64,000 nucleotides of DNA, from the NCBI RefSeq assembly GCF_004794105.1, contig NZ_SRYR01000008.1, positions 1-64,000 of the forward strand, read 5' to 3'. The notes beneath the pieces are model-generated. The model had not been told where the DNA came from, did no database searches, and saw only the letters and a program-made list of their open reading frames with translations. Positions 26,741 through 36,022 of the stretch are shown here, piece after piece (position 1 is the first letter of the stretch; every line of letters starts with the position of its first letter). Origin of the DNA: Clostridium sartagoforme (lineage in GTDB: Bacteria; Bacillota; Clostridia; Clostridiales; Clostridiaceae). The position numbers were made by a program, and so were the translations under genes.

Positions 26741-28573
26741 CTAGTTATTATCTATAGAAATAGGTATAGTAAATATAAATTTACTTCCAATCCCCACTTC
26801 ACTTTCACACCATATTTCTCCACCATTAATTTCAACTATATCTTTAGCAATAGATAGCCCCAGCCCCGTACTTTCTTCAGGAATTTCAAATTCTTCAACT
26901 CTAACAAATTTTTCAAATATCTTAGTTAAATAATTTTTAGGAATTCCTCTTCCTGTATCAGTTACTTCTATATATATTTTATCTAGCTTTCTATAAGAAG
27001 TAAGTATTACTTCCCCTACTTCTGTGTACCTTATTGCATTAGATATTAAATTATTAAGAACCCATTTTATTTTTTCTCTATCTATCATTACCAATGGAAG
27101 TTCCTCTTTAATATCTAGCTTTAGTTCAATACTTTTTTCCTCTGCTTGATTAAGAAAGCTTGAAATAACTTCTCCAAGTAACTTATTAATATCATTTTCC
27201 TTAATATTAAAACTATATTTATTTGCTTGGATCTCAGATATCTTTAATAAGTTTGATACTAACTCATTTAAGTTTTGAACATCTTCTCCAATTGTTTTAA
27301 CTATTTCTTTTTGCTTATTATTTAAATCGCCTATATTTTTATTATTTATTAATCCAATTCCCATCATTATTGATGTAAGAGGAGTTTTTAACTCATGAGA
27401 AACAGCTCCAATAAACTCTGTCTTTACTGCTTCAAGTTCCTTTAAATCTGTAACATCTTTAAATAAAACAGATACTTCTTGTACATCTTCTCCGCTTATT
27501 TTTATAGCATTAATAGTTAAATTAAAGAAATACTTCTTATTATTTTTAGTAACTTCAATGATTTTTCTTTTATTATCCTCACCTAAACTTTCCTTTATAA
27601 ATTTAAAGGCCTCTGGGATAGGAATAACCTCTAAGAAACTTCTATCCTTATAGCTATCACTATAAATGTGAAAAAACTTTTTACCTTTATCATTAATAAA
27701 CTTTATTTTAAAATTATTATCTAATAATACTATTGGATCAGATATACTTTTTATTATATTTATCGACTTGTCCTTCTCAGCTTGTAGACTTCCCTTAGAT
27801 TCGATCTCAAACTGATATAATCTATTTACCATATTATTAAATTCTAATGCTAACTCACCTATTTCATCATTATATACTATAGGAGCCTTCTTATTTAAAT
27901 TACCTTCTTTAGCTGACTTAATTGCATCTAACAATAAATTAATAGGATTAAAGAACCTATTAGTTAGAAACATAGCAATAGATCCTCCCAGCACTGAAAC
28001 TATTAATGCCATAAAACCTATTATAAAAATAGATGTTTGAGCCATACTTCTTAAACTTTCCTTTTTACTAAATAGAATTTCTTCATTTATGTCTGATAAT
28101 TTCTCCAGGGAAGTATTAATAGTATCAATTTGAGGTACTATCTTATCATAATAATACTCTACTATTTCTTCATGATTACTACCATTACTTATATCCTGAA
28201 GAGATGAAAATAATTTTCCAAATTCAATATATTGATTATTTATTTCATCTACAACATCAAGTTCTCCTTCTTCTGTAACATTTCCCTTCTCAATATAAAA
28301 CCATTTATAAAATTCATCATCATTTTTATGAAATAAATTTAATGCTTCTTCCTTATTTCCTTGAAGATAAATTAAGATGGCTTTATCTTGATTATTAATA
28401 GCATTTATCATATTATTTACAGAATCAATGCTCATATAGTTATTACTTATAAATCCATTTATATAATTTCTTATTGAATTTGTACTTACAGTGGATGCTG
28501 CTCCTACTAATATAATAAGTAATACTAAAGCAAGATATATCCCTGTGAACTTTTTTTTCAAAGACTTAAACAT
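26741..28573 (-). CDS. Membrane sensor histidine kinase with HAMP and PAS domains
   Basis: A 610-aa kinase. One span near residues 12-32, an outer four-helix-like region to about 180 (chemoreceptor-like, NNQDKAILIYLQGNKEEALNLFHKNDDEF), a second span about 183-205, a HAMP domain, a PAS domain (about 270-370, INIIKSISDPIVLLDNNFKIKF), the phospho-His motif SHELKTPLTSIM near residue 390, an N-box WVLNNLISNAIRYTE and ATP motifs DTGRGIP and STGLGLSIAKDIVE. The ligand is unknown. It is co-transcribed with the response regulator downstream. Confidence 0.9.
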   Translation of the reverse strand: MFKSLKKKFTGIYLALVLLIILVGAASTVSTNSIRNYINGFISNNYMSIDSVNNMINAINNQDKAILIYLQGNKEEALNLFHKNDDEFYKWFYIEKGNVTEEGELDVVDEINNQYIEFGKLFSSLQDISNGSNHEEIVEYYYDKIVPQIDTINTSLEKLSDINEEILFSKKESLRSMAQTSIFIIGFMALIVSVLGGSIAMFLTNRFFNPINLLLDAIKSAKEGNLNKKAPIVYNDEIGELALEFNNMVNRLYQFEIESKGSLQAEKDKSINIIKSISDPIVLLDNNFKIKFINDKGKKFFHIYSDSYKDRSFLEVIPIPEAFKFIKESLGEDNKRKIIEVTKNNKKYFFNLTINAIKISGEDVQEVSVLFKDVTDLKELEAVKTEFIGAVSHELKTPLTSIMMGIGLINNKNIGDLNNKQKEIVKTIGEDVQNLNELVSNLLKISEIQANKYSFNIKENDINKLLGEVISSFLNQAEEKSIELKLDIKEELPLVMIDREKIKWVLNNLISNAIRYTEVGEVILTSYRKLDKIYIEVTDTGRGIPKNYLTKIFEKFVRVEEFEIPEESTGLGLSIAKDIVEINGGEIWCESEVGIGSKFIFTIPISIDNN

Positions 28574-28675
28574 AATAATACCCCTTTATGTGTTTCTAGC
28601 ATTACATTAATTATATCTCTTAAATAACTTATTAATCTATATGTATTGTTATTATATATTAATTATAAAAATTAA

Positions 28676-28706
28676 AAGAACCCGAAAGTAAAACTTTCAG
28701 GTTCTT
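28676..28706 (-). terminator. Terminator of the rubrerythrin gene
   Basis: Stem AAGAACC-GAAAG / CTTTC-GGTTCTT with one internal mismatch and a short loop, followed on the minus strand by TTTTAATTTTT. It begins 8 bases after the stop. Confidence 0.8.
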
Positions 28707-28713
28707 AGAACTA

Positions 28714-29301
28714 TTAATATGCTTCAGTACATACTTCAAAGTAAGCTTTTGGATGTAAGCATGCTGGACATAATTCTGGAGCTTCTTTTCCTTCGAAAAT
28801 AAATCCACAATTTCCACATTTCCAAAGAACTACTTCTTCTCTCTTAAATACTGTTCCATTTTCTACATTCTTTAATAATGCATTATATCTTCTTTCATGC
28901 ATGTTTTCTACTTCACTAATCTTATCATAAGCTGCTGCTACAGCTGGGAATCCTTCTTCTCTTGCTATTCTAGCAAATTCAGGATAATCGTGAGACCATT
29001 CTTCATGTTCTCCTGCAGCTGCTGCTCTTAAATTGTCTGCAGTACTTTCATATAACCCTACTGGATATGCTGCATTGATTTCAATAGCTTCTCCTGCAAA
29101 TTCATCTTTTAAGAATTTATAAAATCTTTTAGCATGTTCTTTTTCTTGTTCTGCTGTTTCCATAAATATGTTTGAAATTTGAACAAATCCTTCTTTTTTA
29201 GCTACACTTGAATAATAAGTATATCTAGTTCTAGCTTGGCATTCACCTGCGAATGATTTCATAAGATTTTCTGCTGTTTTTGTACCTTTTAGACTCTTCA
29301 T
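28714..29301 (-). CDS. rbr: Rubrerythrin
   Basis: A 195-aa rubrerythrin. The N-terminal ferritin-like di-iron domain shows the Glu/His ligand helices (AGECQARTRYTYYSS, TAEQEKEHAKRFYKF, AGEHEEWSHDYPEFARIAREEGF, ISEVENMHERRY) and the C-terminal rubredoxin domain has CGNCGF and CPACLHPKAYF with four Cys for iron. It reduces hydrogen peroxide to water and protects anaerobes from oxygen. Upstream lies a near-consensus promoter with two inverted repeats, so it is probably regulated. Confidence 0.95.
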   Translation of the reverse strand: MKSLKGTKTAENLMKSFAGECQARTRYTYYSSVAKKEGFVQISNIFMETAEQEKEHAKRFYKFLKDEFAGEAIEINAAYPVGLYESTADNLRAAAAGEHEEWSHDYPEFARIAREEGFPAVAAAYDKISEVENMHERRYNALLKNVENGTVFKREEVVLWKCGNCGFIFEGKEAPELCPACLHPKAYFEVCTEAY

Positions 29302-29339
29302 TATACCACACTCCTACAAAATAAATTTAGTTTAATTTG

Positions 29340-29399
29340 GTTTAATTTATATTAAACTTCCTATAATTCTATTATATTACAACCTTGTCCTTTTTTCAA
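29340..29399 (-). promoter_or_regulatory. Rubrerythrin promoter and operator candidates
   Basis: Minus strand: TTGAAA (29394-29399), 17 bases, TATAAT (29371-29376). The -10 is part of the inverted repeat TATAAT-AGA-ATTATA (29362-29376), and just downstream is a perfect inverted repeat GTTTAAT-ATAA-ATTAAAC (29340-29357). The first resembles a PerR box but with a 3-base instead of 1-base centre, so assignment to PerR is tentative. Confidence 0.55.
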
Positions 29400-29461
29400 A
29401 GAATTAATTTACAAATAACAGTAATTATTCAAATCTTACATTAAATGATTTCATTTTACTA

Positions 29462-31333
29462 CTAATATTTACTTTTCTTTAGAAGTGCTAAAACTATCAT
29501 ACCTAATAATGAACCAACAACTAATGCAACAAAGTATCCTAAAGGATTGCTTATAACTGGTAATACAAATATACCACCATGGGGAGCTCTAAGCGCACAA
29601 CCAAAGAACATTGATAACGCACCTGCAGTTGCTGATCCTACCACACAAGCTGGAATAACTCTTAATGGATCTGCTGCTGCAAAAGGTATTGCTCCTTCTG
29701 TTATAAATGATAATCCCATAATATAGTTAGTTAATGCTGATTGTCTTTCTTTCTTAGTGAACTTATTTTTGAAGAAAGTTGTACATAGCGCAATTGCTAA
29801 AGGAGGAACCATTCCACCAATCATAACTGCTGCCATAAATTCGAATTGTCCATTTGCTAAAGAAGCTGTTCCAAAAACATATGCTGCCTTATTTAAAGGA
29901 CCACCCATATCAAATGCCATCATTCCACCTAAAACTGCTCCAAGTAATATTCTACTACTCTCACCCATGTTATTTAAAACATTTGTAATTCCATTATTTA
30001 AGGCTGCTACTGGAGGATTTATTATAAACATAATTATTGCACCAATCATTAATATTCCAAAGAATGGATATAGTAGTACTGGCTTTAGACCTTCAAAACT
30101 ATTCGGAAGTTTTTCAAATAACTTCTTTAATCCAACTATTAAATATCCCGCAATGAAACCTGCAAGTAATGCTCCTAAGAATCCTGAACCTCCCTTATTA
30201 GCAAGCATCCCACCTACAAAACCTACTGCAAGTGCTGGTCTATCACCTATACTCATTGCAATATACCCAGCTAATATAGGTAACATAAAGTCAAAGGCAG
30301 TTCCTCCAACAGTTTTCAAGAATGCTGCAAATGGTGTATTCATACCAAAGTTTGCAGGATCTATGCTATAATCATCAAATAAAAATGCTAGAGCTATTAA
30401 TATACCTCCACCAATAACAAATGGTAGCATATGTGAAACTCCATTCATAAGGTGCTTATATATTTGATGTCCTATACCTTCTTTTTCTCCAGTAGATTCT
30501 TCATCTGAACTTTTTGACCCATTATGATGATAAATAGGTGCATCTCCTGATGTAGCTCTACTTATTAATTCTTCAGACTTATGAATTCCATTAGAAACCT
30601 TAGTTTGAATTACTTTCTTTCCATCAAATCTTGCCATTTCAACTTTTTTATCAGCTGCTATAATAATGCATTCAGCTTCTTCTATTTCCTTAGAAGTTAA
30701 TACATTTTTAGCTCCACCTGAACCATCAGTTTCTACTTTTATTGAAACTCCCATTTCCTTCGCCTTTTCTTCTAAGCTTTCAGCTGCCATATAAGTATGG
30801 GCAATTCCGGTAGGACATGCTGTTACTGCTAATACTCTATATCCATCTTTATTTTCTTCTTTTACTTTATTAACCTTTTTGTTTTCAAATTCATCAATTA
30901 ATTTTATAAATTCTTCTGGTGTTTTTGAATTTTCTAGAGCATTTCTAAACTTTTCATCCATTAACATAGTTGAAAGTCTTGCTAAAACTTCTAAATGTAA
31001 ATTGTTCTCTCCATCTGGGGCAGCTATTAAAAAGAATATTTTGGCTGGATTACCATCTAAGGAATCATAATCGACTCCATCATTAACTATCATAGCTGCT
31101 AAACCTGCATCCTTAACAGCCTTCGTTTTAGCATGTGGTATCGCTACCCCATCTCCAATTCCAGTAGTACTAAGTTCTTCTCTAGCTAAAACAGCTTTTT
31201 TATACTCATTCTTATCTCTTAAATTTCCTGAGGCATCCATTAAATTGACTAACATATTTATAGCATCTTTTTTAGAATCAACCTTAGGATTTATTGCTAT
31301 AGATTTTCTATTTAATAAATCTGTAATTTTCAT
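29462..31333 (-). CDS. fruA: PTS fructose transporter, fused IIABC
   Basis: A 623-aa fused permease for fructose phosphotransferase uptake, yielding fructose 1-phosphate. Domains in order: IIA (about 1-145, phospho-His in AIPHAKTK), IIB (about 165-260, phospho-Cys in TACPTGIAHTYMA), a linker rich in Ser and Glu, and IIC with about eight to ten membrane spans (SHMLPFVIGGGILIALAF... AFDMGGPLNKAAY...). Length is normal. It is last in the fruR-fruK-fruA operon, 15 bases after fruK. I see no clear hairpin terminator just after it. Confidence 0.95.
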   Translation of the reverse strand: MKITDLLNRKSIAINPKVDSKKDAINMLVNLMDASGNLRDKNEYKKAVLAREELSTTGIGDGVAIPHAKTKAVKDAGLAAMIVNDGVDYDSLDGNPAKIFFLIAAPDGENNLHLEVLARLSTMLMDEKFRNALENSKTPEEFIKLIDEFENKKVNKVKEENKDGYRVLAVTACPTGIAHTYMAAESLEEKAKEMGVSIKVETDGSGGAKNVLTSKEIEEAECIIIAADKKVEMARFDGKKVIQTKVSNGIHKSEELISRATSGDAPIYHHNGSKSSDEESTGEKEGIGHQIYKHLMNGVSHMLPFVIGGGILIALAFLFDDYSIDPANFGMNTPFAAFLKTVGGTAFDFMLPILAGYIAMSIGDRPALAVGFVGGMLANKGGSGFLGALLAGFIAGYLIVGLKKLFEKLPNSFEGLKPVLLYPFFGILMIGAIIMFIINPPVAALNNGITNVLNNMGESSRILLGAVLGGMMAFDMGGPLNKAAYVFGTASLANGQFEFMAAVMIGGMVPPLAIALCTTFFKNKFTKKERQSALTNYIMGLSFITEGAIPFAAADPLRVIPACVVGSATAGALSMFFGCALRAPHGGIFVLPVISNPLGYFVALVVGSLLGMIVLALLKKSKY

Positions 31334-31348
31334 AATTAATCCTCCATC

Positions 31349-32254
31349 CTATAATATTTCTTTTAACAATTCATACACCTTATCTTTAGTTGCTAATCCT
31401 TCTGAAAAAGCACTAGCACTTCCTGTTGCAACTCCCATCTTAAAAGCTTCTTCAAAATTCTTATTCTTTAAATATCCTGCTATAAAGCCACCAACCATAG
31501 AATCTCCTGCTCCTACAGAATTAACTAGCTTTCCTTTTGGAGCTGATGATTTTATAACTCTATTATCTTCTGTTATGAATATGGCCCCATCTCCAGCCAT
31601 AGAAATTAGCACATTCCTAGCTCCCATTTCTTTAAGTTTTTTTGCATAAATAATAATTTCTTCTTCATTTTTAATTTCAATATTAAATAAGTCCCCTAAT
31701 TCATGGTGATTTGGTTTAATTAAAAATGGTCTATATCTTAAAACATTTAATAATAAATCTCTTGTTGCATCTACTATAATCTTTACTGCTTTATCTTTTA
31801 ACCTTTCCATGATTATTTCATATATATTTTCCGGAAGGGTATTTGGAATGCTTCCTGCTAAAACTAATACATCACCTTCTTTCAATAAATCTAATTTTTT
31901 ATATAATTTATCTAAATCGTTATCAGTAATATCTGGCCCTTGACCATTTATCTCTGATTCTTCATTAGATTTTAACTTAACATTTATTCTAGACAAACCA
32001 TTATTAAGCTTTATAAAATCTGTTTTACATCCCATACGCTTTACTTTATTTTCTATTTCTTCTCCAGTAAAACCAGCAATATATCCAAGTGCTATATTTT
32101 CTACATTTAAATTGTTTAAAACTATAGAAACATTGATTCCTTTTCCTCCTGCATATATTTCTTCATAAGATGTTCTATTAACTTGCCCTAATTTGAAATC
32201 ATCAACCCTAACTATATAATCTAAAGCTGGATTAAATGTTATCGTATATATCAT
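31349..32254 (-). CDS. fruK: 1-phosphofructokinase
   Basis: A 301-aa PfkB-family sugar kinase that phosphorylates fructose 1-phosphate to fructose 1,6-bisphosphate. The N-terminus MIYTITFNPALDYIVRVDDFKLGQVNR is characteristic, with the GGKGINVSIVLNNL motif near residue 36 and the catalytic Asp motif NSVGAGDSMVGGFIAGY near 245. Its start overlaps the fruR stop (ATGA), so the genes are translationally coupled. The product feeds glycolysis with the pfkA and pyk products encoded farther right. Confidence 0.95.
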   Translation of the reverse strand: MIYTITFNPALDYIVRVDDFKLGQVNRTSYEEIYAGGKGINVSIVLNNLNVENIALGYIAGFTGEEIENKVKRMGCKTDFIKLNNGLSRINVKLKSNEESEINGQGPDITDNDLDKLYKKLDLLKEGDVLVLAGSIPNTLPENIYEIIMERLKDKAVKIIVDATRDLLLNVLRYRPFLIKPNHHELGDLFNIEIKNEEEIIIYAKKLKEMGARNVLISMAGDGAIFITEDNRVIKSSAPKGKLVNSVGAGDSMVGGFIAGYLKNKNFEEAFKMGVATGSASAFSEGLATKDKVYELLKEIL

Positions 32255-33003
32255 AATTTTAAGACCTCCACTATTTCAGTTTTATCATAATACCTAGTAT
32301 CTTCTATTTCTGTAGTAATTATTATTGCTTCGTCTACTTCTGCAAATGTAATGCAACTTATTTCATTAAATTTTGTTTTATCTGCAAGTATATATGCGTT
32401 TCTTGTCCTTTTAATAGCTTCTTCTTTAACTAAAGCTTCTTTCATATCTGGAGTAGTAAAGCCTCTATTTTCAGAAATACCATTAGTTCCAAAAAAGCCT
32501 TTAGTAAAGTTATATCTCCTTAAACTATTTATAGCCTCAACACCTACTATTGCTTCAGTAGAAGTTTTTAACTCACCTGCAATAATATAAGTTGTAAATC
32601 CTTTACCTATTAATCTCTTAGCCTGATTTATACCGTTAGTTACATATACTGCACTTGTTTCTTCTAAATAATCTATTATTAAATTTGTTGTTGTTCCTGA
32701 GTCTATATATACAAAATCATCCTTAGTTACTAAACTAGCTGCATACTTTGCAATGATAGCCTTATCTTGCATATTTAAATTTTCTCTTATGGATAAGTTA
32801 TCATCCTTTGTATTAAACTCATTTTCAACTAGAGTAGCACCTCCATGAACTTTCTTAAGCTTACCTTCTGCATTTAATGAATTTAAGTCTCTTCTAATTG
32901 TTGACTCTGAAGTATCTAACATTTTTACGAGTTCACTTACATATACCACCGAATTTTTATTAAGCTCCTCTAATATTAGCTTATGTCTTTCTTCTGTTAA
33001 CAT
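32251..33003 (-). CDS. fruR: DeoR-family regulator of the fructose operon
   Basis: A 250-aa DeoR-type repressor. The N-terminal helix-turn-helix is MLTEERHKLILEELNKNSVVYVSELVKMLDTSESTIRRDLNSLNAEGKLKKVHGGA, the family signature. The C-terminal sugar-phosphate sensing domain follows (DFVYIDSGTTTNLIID, IAGELKTSTEAIVG, GFFGTNGI). It is expected to repress its own operon and to be released by fructose 1-phosphate. Start ATG 33003 lies 8 bases after AAGGAG; an in-frame GTG at 33012 falls within that site. Confidence 0.92.
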   Translation of the reverse strand: MLTEERHKLILEELNKNSVVYVSELVKMLDTSESTIRRDLNSLNAEGKLKKVHGGATLVENEFNTKDDNLSIRENLNMQDKAIIAKYAASLVTKDDFVYIDSGTTTNLIIDYLEETSAVYVTNGINQAKRLIGKGFTTYIIAGELKTSTEAIVGVEAINSLRRYNFTKGFFGTNGISENRGFTTPDMKEALVKEEAIKRTRNAYILADKTKFNEISCITFAEVDEAIIITTEIEDTRYYDKTEIVEVLKL

Positions 33004-33023
33004 AAAAATCACTCCTTGATTAA

Positions 33024-33117
33024 ATAATACTACTTTCCAAAATCGTTTTCAAGAATTTTCGTTCAAATTAATGCAAAAACATTCAAATATTTTTTGTATA
33101 TAATCACAAACGTTCAT
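33024..33117 (-). promoter_or_regulatory. fruRKA promoter with repeated operator half-sites
   Basis: Minus strand: TTGAAA (33047-33052), 17 bases, TATTAT (33024-33029). The motif TTGAA or ATGAA with following C/T-G occurs four times in the same direction (plus-strand TTCAA/TTCAT at 33048, 33062, 33082 and 33113), with steps of 14, 20 and 31 bases. DeoR-type regulators commonly bind such direct repeats, so these are likely FruR sites; the -35 copy (TTGAAAACGATTTT) resembles half of a cre site. Confidence 0.55.
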
Positions 33118-33137
33118 CTTTTAATAAAAATGAAAAA

Positions 33138-33196
33138 ATAGACCTATTATATATCTATTAAATCTTTTTTCTAATATAAATATATAATAAGTCTAT
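33138..33196 (-). terminator. Terminator of the BFD-like iron-sulfur gene
   Basis: Arms ATAGACCTATTATATAT and ATATATAATAAGTCTAT pair over 17 bp with one G-U, enclosing a 25-base loop. The stop codon of the gene at 33193 is inside the stem, and TTTTTTCATTTTTATT follows on the minus strand. Confidence 0.7.
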
Positions 33197-33513
33197 CTTT
33201 TTACTTCAATTACATTTTGTATTAATGGTCTACATCTCCCACAAGTAGTTCCTGCCTTAGTAATTTCTCCTACTTTTTCAACAGTATCCGCACCATCATT
33301 AACTGTTTTTATAACTTCTTTCATAGAAATATTATTGCATCTACATACAGATTCTAATATTCCTATAACTTGACTTGTACATCCTCCACAGCAAGTTGCA
33401 GCGCCAGTTTCCATCATAATATCCTCTAAATTTCTAGCTCCTTCAAGCATTGCCTTTCTTATCTCTAAGTAGCTAACATCTCTACATCTACAAATTTTTA
33501 TTTCCCCCGCCAT
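33193..33513 (-). CDS. Two-domain BFD-like [2Fe-2S]-binding protein
   Basis: A 106-aa protein made of two tandem bacterioferritin-associated-ferredoxin-like domains: CRCRDVSYLEIRKAMLEGARNLEDIMMETGAATCCGGCTSQV and CRCNNISMKEVIKTVNDGADTVEKVGEITKAGTTCGRC. Each has a CxC pair and a CxxC pair (plus an extra Cys in the first) that can hold a [2Fe-2S] cluster. BFD domains usually pass electrons or help release iron from bacterioferritin, or serve as a module in larger oxidoreductases. It stands alone, divergent from pflB; a link to that gene is not established. Confidence 0.8.
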   Translation of the reverse strand: MAGEIKICRCRDVSYLEIRKAMLEGARNLEDIMMETGAATCCGGCTSQVIGILESVCRCNNISMKEVIKTVNDGADTVEKVGEITKAGTTCGRCRPLIQNVIEVKR

Positions 33514-33628
33514 AAAAAACCTCCAATTTTTTTTATAATATACCTTTATATTTTTGAAATTTTCTATATAATTATAAAGGTATGATATTATATAATCAAC
33601 TTATTTTGCATTTTGAATGTATATTATA

Positions 33629-33680
33629 TTGTTAAATTTTAAACATTTTTCTTGTATTAACTATTATTTGATGCTATAAT
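33629..33680 (+). promoter_or_regulatory. pflB promoter with possible Rex site
   Basis: TTGTAT (33652-33657), 17 bases, TATAAT (33675-33680), with TGC directly before the -10 (extended). Immediately upstream, TTGTTAAATTTTAAACAT (33629-33646) matches the clostridial Rex operator TTGTTAA-N4-TTAACAA at all but two positions. Rex senses the NADH/NAD ratio; its control here is inference. Confidence 0.55.
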
Positions 33681-33758
33681 TTAAATGATAAGCATTATTT
33701 GTTGAGAATATATTTCAAGCCTTTAGTGCTACTAATTTCTAAAAAAGGGGTGCAATGT

Positions 33759-35987
33759 ATGAAGCAAGAATGGATTAACTTTAAAGAAGGTCAATGGACT
33801 AAATCTGTTGATGTTAGAAACTTTATCCAACTTAACTACACAGAATATAAAGGTGACGACAGCTTTTTAGCTGGAGCTACTGATGCAACTAAAAAATTAT
33901 GGGATGAAGTAAGTGAATTATTCAAAAAAGAAAGAGAAAACGGTATTTTAGATTTAGATACTGAAACTGTTTCAGGAATAAATGCATATAAAGCTGGCTA
34001 TATAGATCAAGCTTTTGAAAAAATCGTTGGGGTTCAAACTGATGCTCCATTAAAAAGAGCAGTTATGCCTTTTGGTGGAATAAGAATGGCTGAAAATGCT
34101 GCAAAATCATATGGCTATGAAGTAAGCCCTAAAATTTCTGAAATATTTACTAAATATAGAAAGACACATAATCAAGGTGTTTTCGATGCTTATACAGATG
34201 AAATGAGACTTGCAAGAAAATCTGGTGTTATCACTGGTCTTCCAGATGCTTATGGTAGAGGAAGAATCATAGGTGACTACAGAAGAGTTGCTCTATATGG
34301 AGTAGATAGATTAATTGAAGATAAAATGGCTCAAAAGAAGAGTTTAGAAGTTAAATGCATAGATGAAGATATTATTAGATTAAGAGAAGAAATCTCTGAT
34401 CAAATCTTAGCTTTAAAAGAACTAAAAGGCCTAGCTGAAACTTACGGATTTGATATTTCTAAGCCAGCAACTAATGCTAAAGAAGCTATTCAATGGTTAT
34501 ACTTTGGATTCCTTGGAGCTATAAAAGACCAAAATGGTGCTGCTATGTCTCTTGGAAGAACTTCTACTTTCTTAGATATATATATAGAAAGAGATTTAAA
34601 AGCTGGATTAATCACAGAAGAAGAAGCTCAAGAATTAGTTGACCATTTTGTTATGAAATTAAGACTTGTTAAATTCTTAAGAACTCCAGAATACAACGAT
34701 TTATTCTCAGGAGATCCAACTTGGGTTACTGAATCAATCGGTGGTATGGGATTAGATGGAAGAACTTTAGTTACTAAGAACTCTTTCAGAATTCTTAACA
34801 CATTATATACTTTAGGACCATCACCAGAACCAAACCTAACTGTACTTTGGTCAACTAGATTACCTCAAGGATTTAAAGATTTCTGTTCTAAGGTTTCTAT
34901 TGATACAAGCTCAGTTCAATATGAAAATGATGATTTAATGGCTCCATACTGGGGAGATGATTATGCAATTGCTTGTTGTGTATCTGCAATGAGAGTTGGT
35001 AAGCAAATGCAATTCTTCGGTGCTAGAGTTAACTTAGCTAAAACTTTACTTTACGCTATAAACGGTGGTAAAGATGAAAAGTACGGAATGCAAGTAGGAC
35101 CAAAACTTGCTCCTATCACTAGCGAATACTTAAATTATGATGAAGTAATGGAAAAATTCGAAATAATGACAGATTGGTTAGCTAACCTTTATGTTAATAC
35201 TTTAAATGTTATCCACTACATGCATGATAAGTATTCATATGAAAAATTACAAATGGCTTTACATGACAGAGACGTATTTAGAACAATGGCTTGTGGTATA
35301 GCAGGACTTTCAGTTTGTGCTGACTCACTTTCAGCTATTAAATATGCTAAAGTTAAGCCAATAAGAAATGAAGAAGGAGTTGCTATTGATTTCGAAATCG
35401 AAGGCGATTTCCCTAAATACGGAAATGATGATGATAGAGTTGATGAAATAGCTGTATATCTAGTTGAAAATATGATGAATAAGATCAGACAAAACAAGAC
35501 TTACAGAAATGCATACCACACTCAATCAGTATTAACTATAACTTCAAACGTTGTTTATGGTAAGAAGACTGGAACTACTCCTGATGGAAGAAAAGCAGGA
35601 GAACCATTTGCTCCAGGTGCTAACCCAATGCACGGAAGAGATAACAGTGGTTCATTAGCATCATTAAACTCTGTTGCTAAATTACCATATGAGCATTCAC
35701 AAGATGGTATTTCAAATACTTTCTCAATAATCCCTGATGCTTTAGGAAAAACTCCTGAAGACAGAATTAAGAACTTAAGTTCATTAATGGATGGATATTT
35801 TGGCCAAGATGCTCATCACTTAAATGTTAATGTATTTGATAGAGAAACTCTATTAGATGCTATGGATCATCCTGAATTATATCCTCAATTAACTATAAGA
35901 GTTTCAGGTTATGCTGTAAACTTCATTAAGTTAACTAGAGAACAACAATTAGATGTTATAAACAGAACATTCCATAAATCAATGTAA
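33759..35987 (+). CDS. pflB: Formate C-acetyltransferase (pyruvate formate-lyase)
   Basis: A 742-aa glycyl-radical enzyme converting pyruvate and CoA to acetyl-CoA and formate. The two catalytic cysteines are adjacent in [13 protein letters not shown] near residue 410, and the glycyl radical site is in [20 protein letters not shown] near the C-terminus. Start ATG 33759 (MKQEWINF) follows GGGGTG; the open frame extends upstream without a ribosome site. The activating enzyme gene pflA, usually next door, is not beside it. Codon use (Gln CAA, Leu TTA, CTT) and strict conservation suggest high expression. A strong bidirectional terminator follows. Confidence 0.97.
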   Translation: MKQEWINFKEGQWTKSVDVRNFIQLNYTEYKGDDSFLAGATDATKKLWDEVSELFKKERENGILDLDTETVSGINAYKAGYIDQAFEKIVGVQTDAPLKRAVMPFGGIRMAENAAKSYGYEVSPKISEIFTKYRKTHNQGVFDAYTDEMRLARKSGVITGLPDAYGRGRIIGDYRRVALYGVDRLIEDKMAQKKSLEVKCIDEDIIRLREEISDQILALKELKGLAETYGFDISKPATNAKEAIQWLYFGFLGAIKDQNGAAMSLGRTSTFLDIYIERDLKAGLITEEEAQELVDHFVMKLRLVKFLRTPEYNDLFSGDPTWVTESIGGMGLDGRTLVTKNSFRILNTLYTLGPSPEPNLTVLWSTRLPQGFKDFCSKVSIDTSSVQYENDDLMAPYWGDDYAIACCVSAMRVGKQMQFFGARVNLAKTLLYAINGGKDEKYGMQVGPKLAPITSEYLNYDEVMEKFEIMTDWLANLYVNTLNVIHYMHDKYSYEKLQMALHDRDVFRTMACGIAGLSVCADSLSAIKYAKVKPIRNEEGVAIDFEIEGDFPKYGNDDDRVDEIAVYLVENMMNKIRQNKTYRNAYHTQSVLTITSNVVYGKKTGTTPDGRKAGEPFAPGANPMHGRDNSGSLASLNSVAKLPYEHSQDGISNTFSIIPDALGKTPEDRIKNLSSLMDGYFGQDAHHLNVNVFDRETLLDAMDHPELYPQLTIRVSGYAVNFIKLTREQQLDVINRTFHKSM

Positions 35988-35990
35988 TAT

Positions 35991-36019
35991 AAAAGGCTGC
36001 TGAAAAAGCAGCCTTTTTT
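35991..36019. terminator. Terminator shared by pflB and the convergent gene
   Basis: Stem AAAAGGCTGCT/AGCAGCC-TTTT with a 5-base loop and TTTTTT on the plus strand; A-rich on the other side, so it works for both directions. Confidence 0.85.
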
Positions 36020-36022
36020 CAT

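Noticed and set aside
29362..29376. Classical PerR box at rubrerythrin
   Set aside because: The half-sites are right (TATAAT/ATTATA), but the spacing is three bases instead of one. I list it only as an operator candidate.
29757..30371. Plus-strand ORF of 204 codons inside fruA
   Set aside because: It lies opposite the fused IIABC gene, which has clear domain motifs, and it has no ribosome site or recognisable domain; it is a shadow frame. The same applies to the opposite-strand ORFs within oppC, lysine permease, pyk and pflB.
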